A DNA stretch of 64,000 nucleotides from Toxorhynchites rutilus septentrionalis (lineage: Eukaryota; Arthropoda; Insecta; Diptera; Culicidae), in assembly GCF_029784135.1 (NCBI RefSeq), contig NC_073745.1, positions 43,879,521 through 43,943,520 of the forward strand. The letters run 5' to 3'. This document shows, piece by piece, positions 57,233 to 64,000 of this stretch; position 1 is the stretch's first letter, and each line of letters starts with the position of its first letter. Both the position numbers and the translations under genes were made by a program. A model generated the notes under the pieces. It made no database searches, had not been told where the DNA came from, and saw only the letters and a list, made by a program, of their open reading frames with translations.

Positions 57233-59564
57233 TTGAACAAATGAGAGTGAGTTATTCAGGTAAATGATCAATCGGAAAATCGCATGTAGAACAATAATCG
57301 GGAAGCTGTTTAAAATTGAGAAAGTATTGTCGGTCTGACATTCATAGTTTGTTTACTAGATACTCCCCATTATCTTTGGAGAATACAACAGTGTTAATTA
57401 ACAACGATTCAACCAAAAGAAAAACTCTTCATTTAAGTTATCGGCTATTATCATACATTACAAAAGATTACCCATGACTGCGACAAAAAAATCAATCTTA
57501 CTTAACCCTTTTCACTCGCCTCGAGTAAGGGGTCGAGGTGAACCAGCAACATTAATGAACAAACAAACGTATGCAAACAATAAAATTTCACCTGTTTATT
57601 TATTGATATGTCGAAAGCACAAACTTTGGTAAATCTTACACTCTGTAATTAGAGATGCAGCGTTTTAGCAGCATGGCTCGAGTTGACACTTCAAATCGGC
57701 CGGGCGTCACTCGAGTGCAAAGGGTTAACTGTGACCGGGTTCTGTTCTCAGTGAGCATTATAGAACGGAATTCTCGCGATCAAGTAACAATTTCCCAAAG
57801 ATAACTAGTTAGCTGATTACACAAATTTCCAACAGCTGGATGGCGATGAAATATCCGCTAGATTGCCCTATGGCTTAACGAAGAGCGAGCCCACACTAAT
57901 ATTGCAGAGTAGGGAGTACAAAACAGAACGGCAACCGCAAAGAGTGATATTGCATCACAATATCCGGGACAATTTCTACCGGTTGGTCACAAAGGCCTGA
58001 CCGCGTAAGCATACCTACGGGGTCTGGCTCTTCGCGGTTCGAGAGAGAGAGATAAACCCACGTACACAAACGCAGCGAGTGGCGAGGCTAAAGAAAGTGA
58101 GGAGAATGGTCATACACAAGCCCTCTGCAGAGAAGCTACTCCGCCGGGTCCACGGTTGTAAGCGAATGAATAGCAACCCAACTCGGCGAACAGCGGAATC
58201 AATTATTCAACTCTCGGTTGTAATTTGCGAAAACTGCTCACGTATAGGGCATACACGGACGCACACACGTGTGTGCAGATGATAGCTTCGTACACAAATG
58301 CGCGAGGCGCGAACAGCCATCAGCAGTTGGTAAAGGTAGACTGTTTCAGAAACGGGGTCATTGAACCACAACCCTAATAAACGCCGTTCGAAACGGTTAT
58401 GAGTATGTTCCAACTCGTTGGCGGAGGTCTATTGCAGCCCATTGTATTTTCATATCGAATCCAAAGAATGGATTTTTGGAAGATGTGAATTAGGTTGCAA
58501 CTGATTGCATGAAGTATCTCGATTCGGAGATTGTTAATTTGTGTGGTTTCCAAAATCCATTCCGACAGTCACGAGCTGAGCTAATCCGTTTGTTATTCAT
58601 CCTCACCGGCACCATTCCAATTTGTCCCCGTATCGTGTGGCTCCATTTTCCCACAATAAATTTACTCTCAGCAAATAAATCACCTTTAACCTCCGCCAGC
58701 AATGAAATCGATCTCACCACCGCCGCCGTCACCGACACTGCGACCCGAAGATTATTCTCCTTTCTAAATCCCCCCGAGATTGGTTCGATTCGATTCCGCC
58801 GAATGAAGCGTGGAACATAAGAAGAAGAAAAAAACGATATGACAGAAATGAATAAAAAAAAAACTGTAGCAAACACATCACGGCTCGAATATCGAACGAA
58901 ATCAAAAGCATGGAAATTGTGGCAAAGATGTCAAGGGACCAGAGACAGGTGAAGCTTTTCGATAGGTCTGCCATAAACAGTCGGTAGCAGCGAAAAAAAA
59001 TACTTGAAATACAATTTATATCACGAAATTTGATTTTCGGAGAATATTTGCGCTTTGATCAGAAGCGCGCACCATCCTGCGAATTGATATTGGAAAATTT
59101 CTCCGCTCGGATTGAATCCATCAACGTCATCGACGAAGTTCGATAAGTGCGGGGAATGCTGTGTTCGAAGGGGTGGAAGGTGGGAACCATCGCATCGCAT
59201 ACAGGTTAGTGACAGGTTGGGATGATCATGATGATGAAAACCGGTCATGTGAAATAGATAAAATTTTCAAACTGCTCACTATGGGTTGATCTGAGGGCGT
59301 GCAAAGTATCTGTAATGGTAGCGTGCATGATTGAATAGTGGAAGTATGTTCTCGACATGTGTCACTCAGTTCAAAAACAAAGTTGCACACGCTAGAGCTC
59401 TCTGTTCTAGCGTGAATATTCAATTCGCAAATTAGCATATCATATTAGTACCCTCCAATCTGATTGAACATTGTAAACAGTTCACAGTTCACAGTGAATC
59501 ATGGAAAAGTTCTGCTCATGGCCAGGACTCCCTTTCGTCGATGGTGCTCGCTACGAGTAGTTAC
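57233..59564. other. Repeat-poor DNA, no gene identified
   Basis: Mixed composition. Overlapping frames at 58079-58974 (up to 128 codons on the minus strand) show no domain. A phrase CACTCGCCTCGAGTAAGGGGTCGAGGTG (57513-57540) and TCACTCGAGTGCAAAGGG (57707) bracket about 200 bp and may be ends of a small repeat. Confidence 0.4.
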
Positions 59565-59576
59565 ACAACTGCACTT

Positions 59577-59733
59577 TTTTTTTTTTTTTTTTTATTAATT
59601 CGTTTATTTTTGCAGGCTCAGTAACTTAAGTTTAAAGGAGCCGAATTCTTAAATATAATTTTAAAACTATATATATATATAAACAATTTTCTTACATCTA
59701 TGGTTAGTAAGGTGGAAAACCGATTACTCGCAT
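59577..59733 (-). mobile_element. Very short 5'-truncated LINE insertion with target duplication
   Basis: About 20 T then TTATTAATTCGTTTATTTTT and TGCAGGCTCAGTAACTTAAG is a poly(A)-tailed LINE 3' end on the minus strand. ACAACTGCACTT occurs on both sides (59565-59576 and 59734-59745), a 10-12-bp target duplication. No coding sequence remains in this ~155-bp copy. Confidence 0.8.
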
Positions 59734-59745
59734 ACAACTGCACTT

Positions 59746-60840
59746 CCACTTGCATTGTTTCATGATGCAATAATGATCCAGAAATATCAGCTTGCCTCAT
59801 ACCCGAGGTGTGCTTATCGATTTTCACGTACACAACATGAACCATAGTAATGGCACCTATTTCCCGACAGTTGAGTGACTCACGGAAAGCAATCATATGC
59901 CTTTCGAGTGCCACCTCAACAACAGAGCCTGACAAAGAATCTCTCCCTCTGGGATAGGATTTCGTGCAAATGGCTCAAGCATTGACGTGTTTCACCTCCA
60001 TAATCGGTTCTCGCGCTGTTTCTCTCCTCGACAATGGCTTTGGTTTTTTTTTCTCTGGTGTTGTATATTATTCAAGCATCGACTCAGGTTTACCTTCGAA
60101 GTTTTACAATGCACTCCGCTTCTCAAAAGCCGTGTCCGTACCGTCGGACCGTCAGTGCTAAATGTCGTTCCATCGGTTGCGTGCGAAAGGCTTCTCTTCT
60201 CCACGGTCAATTTCCCCCCGATAATTGCGGGATAGTTGTACTATGTGGGAGTGGGAAGGAAACCCGTCGGGCAGTAAAATACTGATGCAATTGCAACAAT
60301 TTATTGAAGATGCCGCACGGAAAGAAACACATTCGGAATTGTTGCTTTCATTGGTATTTTCCACTCCCTCGATGATATCCATCCAGAGATGAGGTATTTC
60401 CGTTCTAACATACAGCATTTTCCGATGACAATTAACATAATCATCGGAAATTCTAGAAGAATATGACGTAAACTCAAACCTACTATACCTCTGTATATTA
60501 ATAACAAATTCAACATCAAACGCTTCTACGAAATTGCATCAAAAATGCTATCTATATTGTCCTACATTGATTCATGAAGATCCTGTGACGCAAATAACAA
60601 ATATAATTTTTTTTAAATAAATAATAATTGTGAATTCTAAAGGATTAGAGGTGAAAATTACGCCAAGATTGATAAACATTACTGATAACAAACACAGGTA
60701 AACCAGATGATGTTTTCAACTTTGGTATAAACATTGCTTTGCTTCTAGAAGAATTTATGGGCAAAAAGTTTTTATGTAACCGCAAAAAAAAATCCAATAC
60801 AAGTTTCCTTTAATCTTCATAGGAATATCGCCCACACTGA
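59746..60840. other. No gene identified
   Basis: Overlapping frames of 65-86 codons at about 59964-60520 on both strands lack recognisable motifs. Confidence 0.4.
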
Positions 60841-60841
60841 A

Positions 60842-62692
60842 ATCTATCTCTTTCTATATATATAAAAAAATGGATTTCTGTCTGTCTGTCTGTCTGTCTG
60901 ACTCTTATGGACTCGGAAACTACTGAACCGAAAATTGGTATGTAAGGGTTTTTGGGGCCGGAGAATGTTTTCGTTTCAGTTTGAGACCCCTCCCCCTCTC
61001 CAAGGGGGGGCTGCCATACAAAGGAAACACAAATTTCTGCATTACTCGAGAATTAATCAAGCAAATGAATCCAAATTTGGCATGTGAAGGTTTTAGGGTG
61101 CAATAAACGTTTTTACGGTAGTAAGATACTCCTCCCCCTCTCTTAAGGGGGCTGCCATACAAATGAAACACAAATTTCTGCATTACACAAGAATTAATCA
61201 AGAAAATGAAACCAAACTAGGCATATTGAGGTTTTAGGGTGCAATAAATGTTGCTATGATGGCTAGACTCTCCAACCCCCTGTCTAAGGGGGGGGCTGTC
61301 ATACAAATTAAACACAAATTTCTGCATTACTCGAGAATTAATCTAGCAAATGAAACTTAATTAGGCATATGGAGGTTTTAGGATGCAATAAATGTTCCAA
61401 GATGGTTAGACTCTCCACCCCCCTCTCTGAGGGGGGCTGCCATTCAAATGAAAAACAAATTTCTGCATTACACAAGAATTAATCAAGCAAACGAAACCAA
61501 ATTTGGCACGTAGAGGCATTAGGGTGCAATAAATGTTTCTATGGTGGTTAGACACTCCTCCCACTTTTCTAAGGGGGGCTTCCATACAAATGAAACACAA
61601 ATTTCTGAATAACTCGAGAACTAATCAAGCAAATTGAGCCAAATTTGGCGTGTGAAGATTTTGGAGGATAAGAAACGGTTTCTATGATGAGTGGACACTC
61701 CTCCACCTTCTCTAATGGGGCGGGGGGTTTGCTGCCATACGAATGAAACACAAATTTCTGTATATCTCGAAAACCAAGCAAGCAAATGAAGCCAAATTTG
61801 GTATGTGAAGGTTTTAGGGGCCAACAAACGATTCTATGGTGGTTCGACACTCTTCCCCCTCTCTTAGGGGAGGCTGCCATAAACATTTCTGCATAACTCC
61901 AGAACTAATCAAGCAAATCGAGCCAAATTTGGCATGTGGAGGTTTCTATCGTGAATCAACACTCCTTCCCTCTCTCTAAGGGGGAGGGGGGCTACCATAC
62001 AGATGAAGCATAAGTTTCTGCATAACTCAAGAACTAACCAAGCAAATGGAATCAACTACGGTATATGGAGGTTGTAGGGGGCAATACACGTTTCTATGTT
62101 AGTTTGACACGCCTCCTCCCTTCCTAAGGGGGACTGCATTACTCGAGAATCAATCATGCAAACGGAATCAAATATGGGATGTGAGGGTTTTTGGGTACGA
62201 GACCTGTTTCTATGATGGTATGACACCGCCCCCTCCTCTGGAGCGAAATTGATTTTTGTTCGAAAGTGGAAATTGATTTTAATGTGATAAAACTCACTCC
62301 TATAGTTTCTTCTATGTATATAAATAAAAATGGATCGCCGAATGTGTTGATAAGAGCAAAACTCGAGAGTTGTCCGATTTAGGGCTGTCTTCATTCTATC
62401 ATACTTTCTGTATCAAAGATTTATTCCATGTAACGGAGAAACATATTGTTTGCAAGTGGTTGGAAAATCTTGAACGGGAATTGTGTCTGAAAATAATCTG
62501 ATATTATAATGACGAGTTTTTGTGGAAGTACTAAGAATTTTATAGTAGGGGTAATTTTAAAGGGTAGATTAGAAGATCAATCAATGAACAGTTCTGTGAT
62601 TGGGCCCATAAACTTGCGCTTAGTAAGAAAACGTGGATGTGATTACGAAAAATAAATTTTGGGCGGGACGAAGTTTGCCGGGTCAGCTAGTC
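60842..62692 (+). repeat. Long repeat element with GTCT microsatellite and ~140-bp tandem units
   Basis: It begins with TATATATATAAAAAAATGG, a (GTCT)n tract (60879-60902) and ACTCTTATGGACTCGG. Then follow about nine degenerate tandem units starting at 61031, 61172, 61316, 61457, 61599, 61752 and on to about 62137. Each has AAATTTCTGCATTACTCGAG, GAATTAATCAAGCAAATG, TTTTAGGGTGCAATAAA and a C-rich CTCCCCCTCTCT..GGGGGGCTGCCATAC part. A terminal module (62320-62692) starts AAATGGATCGCCGAATGTG and ends GCCGGGTCAGCTAGT. Several small open frames on the minus strand are by-products of the tandem units. The TA tract plus GTCT tract recalls mini-me/Helitron-like microsatellite-bearing repeats of Diptera; that name is tentative. 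Confidence 0.82.
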
Positions 62693-63000
62693 ATGAATAA
62701 AATGTGAAAATAGGAGCGGTCGAAGAACGGACCTTTGAGGAACACTGGAGGAAATTGGCTTTAACGAAGACAATACCTTCGTTGTATAATATCGTTTGCG
62801 TTCTATCACAGAGATACGATTTGATTAAGCTTGTGGCAGAACGAGAGAACCATTTATATGAAAGCTTTTTAAACACGTTGAGCCCCGAATTGTTCTTGCT
62901 AAGCTTTCCATTCAGCCCGCATCAAGAGCATTTTCACAACATCAATTTCGGTCCCGCTCCCAAAGATATTTATTTTAAAAAAATTGTAAGGGGTTGTATC
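62693..63000 (-). mobile_element. LINE reverse-transcriptase fragment
   Basis: The minus strand 62876-62691 reads KLSYKWFSRSATSLIKSYL, CDRTQTILYNEG, then FLQCSSKVRSSTAPIFTFYS, the RT stretch usually seen as SYL.DR.Q.V...SGVPQGS..GP..F. The GVPQG core is corrupted. Upstream sequence to about 63000 may continue it in other frames. The plus-strand frame at 62704-63027 is its shadow. It is trapped between two opposed copies of the 60.8-kb repeat. Confidence 0.7.
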
Positions 63001-63167
63001 CAGGACACGACTGCAGAATTATATTAATTAATCCGCTTCGGATGTTGTTTTAGAATGCATTGAAATTTTCGGATAATCTATTTAGTTATTTAGTTATTTT
63101 TACTACTTCAGTAGGAAGATTGTTCGACTGATGAATGATGTTCGAATCTGAGTAACTTTATATACAT

Positions 63168-64000
63168 ACTAGCTGACCCGGCAAACTTCGTCCTGTTCAA
63201 AATTTATTTTTTGTTATCACATTCACGATTTCTTACTAAGCGCACGTTCATGGGTCCAATCGCAAAACTGTTCATTGATTGTTCTCCTAATCTACCCTTT
63301 AAAATTACCTTTTACTATAAAATTCCTAGTACTTCTACCAAAGTTCGTCATTATAACATCAGATTGTTTTCAGACACAATTCTCGTTCAAGATTTTTCAA
63401 CCACTTTCAAATAACATGTTTCTTCATTACATGGAATAAATGTTTGATACAGGAAATATGATAGAATAAAGACTGCCCTAAATCGGACAGTTCCTTTCTC
63501 GAGTTTTGCTCTTATCAACACATTCGGCGATCCATTTTTATTTGTATAGATAGAAGAAGATATAAGAGTGCGTTTTATCACATTAAAATCCATTTCCAAT
63601 TACGAACAAATATCACTTTCCTCAGCGCGAACATCAAATGGACGGTTGTCACTATGTAATTGTAGAACATATGAGAATTAAATTTTCCCAATTTTCCCAT
63701 TTTCCTTCAGAGTTTCCCGAAAATGTTCAATTGTCATGTTTTGTTGGAATATGTTTGGTTAAAATTATGTGTATTATTTTTATGAGACCCTCTCTCCATT
63801 CCAGAGGAGGGAGGGGTGTCATACCATCATAGAAACATTTTTCGTACCCATAAACCCTTACATCCCGAATGTGGCTCCGTTTACTTGATTAGTTCTAGAG
63901 CAATGCAGAAGTTTGTGTTTTATTTGTATGGCTGCCCTCCCTTAGAGAGGGAGGAGGGGTCTCAAACTATCATACATCATCATCATAAAAATTTTCAGGC
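63168..64000 (-). repeat. Inverted copy of the 60.8-62.7 kb repeat, running off the window
   Basis: ACTAGCTGACCCGGCAAACT at 63168 and the next ~400 bp are the reverse complement of 62320-62692 (for example CTTACTAAGCGCACGTTCAT and TCGGCGATCCATTTTTAT). From about 63780 tandem-unit sequence follows in reverse (CCCTCCCTTAGAGAGGGAGG with GTATGGCTGCC). The element continues beyond 64000. Confidence 0.82.

Noticed and set aside
61031..62140. CRISPR array
   Set aside because: Units are degenerate, about 140 bp, without distinct spacers, and the genome is eukaryotic.
62704..63027. 107-aa plus-strand frame
   Set aside because: The opposite strand carries reverse-transcriptase motifs, and this frame has none.
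1..64000. Endogenous viral elements
   Set aside because: I looked for polymerase, glycoprotein or nucleoprotein motifs of RNA viruses in the open frames. All RT-like sequence fits LINEs and nothing else was recognised.
1..64000. LTR retrotransposons (gypsy, Pao-Bel, copia)
   Set aside because: No protease, integrase or paired long terminal repeats were recognised. The 425-bp direct repeat at 48758 is an adjacent tandem duplication and not a pair of LTRs.

Overview
The window looks like repeat-dense intergenic or intronic DNA from a mosquito nuclear genome, most likely a large culicine genome of the Aedes/Culex type. The host assignment is inference. It rests on two DD37E Tc1/mariner elements of the kind described from mosquitoes (ITmD37E), a remnant resembling the C-terminus of RTE-clade (JAM1-like) LINEs, a tRNA-derived SINE, several LINEs with short A-rich or TAA-type tails, and AT-rich flanks with many MITE-like inverted repeats. 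I found no host protein-coding gene, rRNA or functional tRNA that I can defend. Almost everything recognisable is a mobile element or its remains, most of it broken.

Layout. 0.2-9.8 kb: a large inverted duplication. Each arm carries the same chimeric junction between a decayed mariner transposase and a LINE. The right-hand LINE continues towards the centre and is split by a DD37E element (5607-6886, TA target duplication). 10.1-11.2 kb: a fold-back element with ~200-bp inverted ends. 11.3 kb: a perfect 22-bp hairpin followed by short direct repeats. 13.2-14.5 kb: an apparently intact DD37E transposon with a 342-aa transposase. 16.6-19.3 kb: a 5'-truncated LINE on the minus strand. 20.7-21.9 kb: two histone H2A-derived pseudogene copies, one retaining a histone-type 3' stem-loop. 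23.3-25.7 kb: a composite of a Tc1-like element, a MITE remnant and a DD37E fragment that do not rejoin across the insertion. 30.5-32.5 kb: two elements whose inverted ends are built from repeated G-rich phrases. 34.9 kb: a pogo/Tigger-like remnant. 35.6-38.9 kb: several dispersed repeat families in both orientations. 39.03-39.50 kb: a perfect octanucleotide array of about 59 copies. 40.0-40.2 kb: a tRNA-derived SINE. 41-44 kb: low-repeat DNA. 44.1-45.6 kb: LINE. 46.9-47.6 kb: Tc1 remnant. 48.76-49.59 kb: a recent 425-bp tandem duplication. 52.2-53.7 kb: nested MITEs. 53.9-54.3 kb: RTE remnant. 54.7-57.2 kb: a MITE interrupted by a LINE with RNase H, with an 11-bp target duplication. 57.2-60.8 kb: mostly unique DNA with one small LINE insertion. 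60.8-64.0 kb: two opposed copies of a tandem-repeat-bearing element around a short LINE fragment.

The genes do not form a pathway. The only candidate for an autonomous function is the 13.2-14.5 kb transposon. The value of the window is its record of nested insertion, inverted duplication and rearrangement. The long inverted repeat could fold into double-stranded RNA if transcribed across, which makes a small-RNA source locus a testable idea, but nothing in the sequence proves it. All family names were assigned by reading motifs, without a database search.
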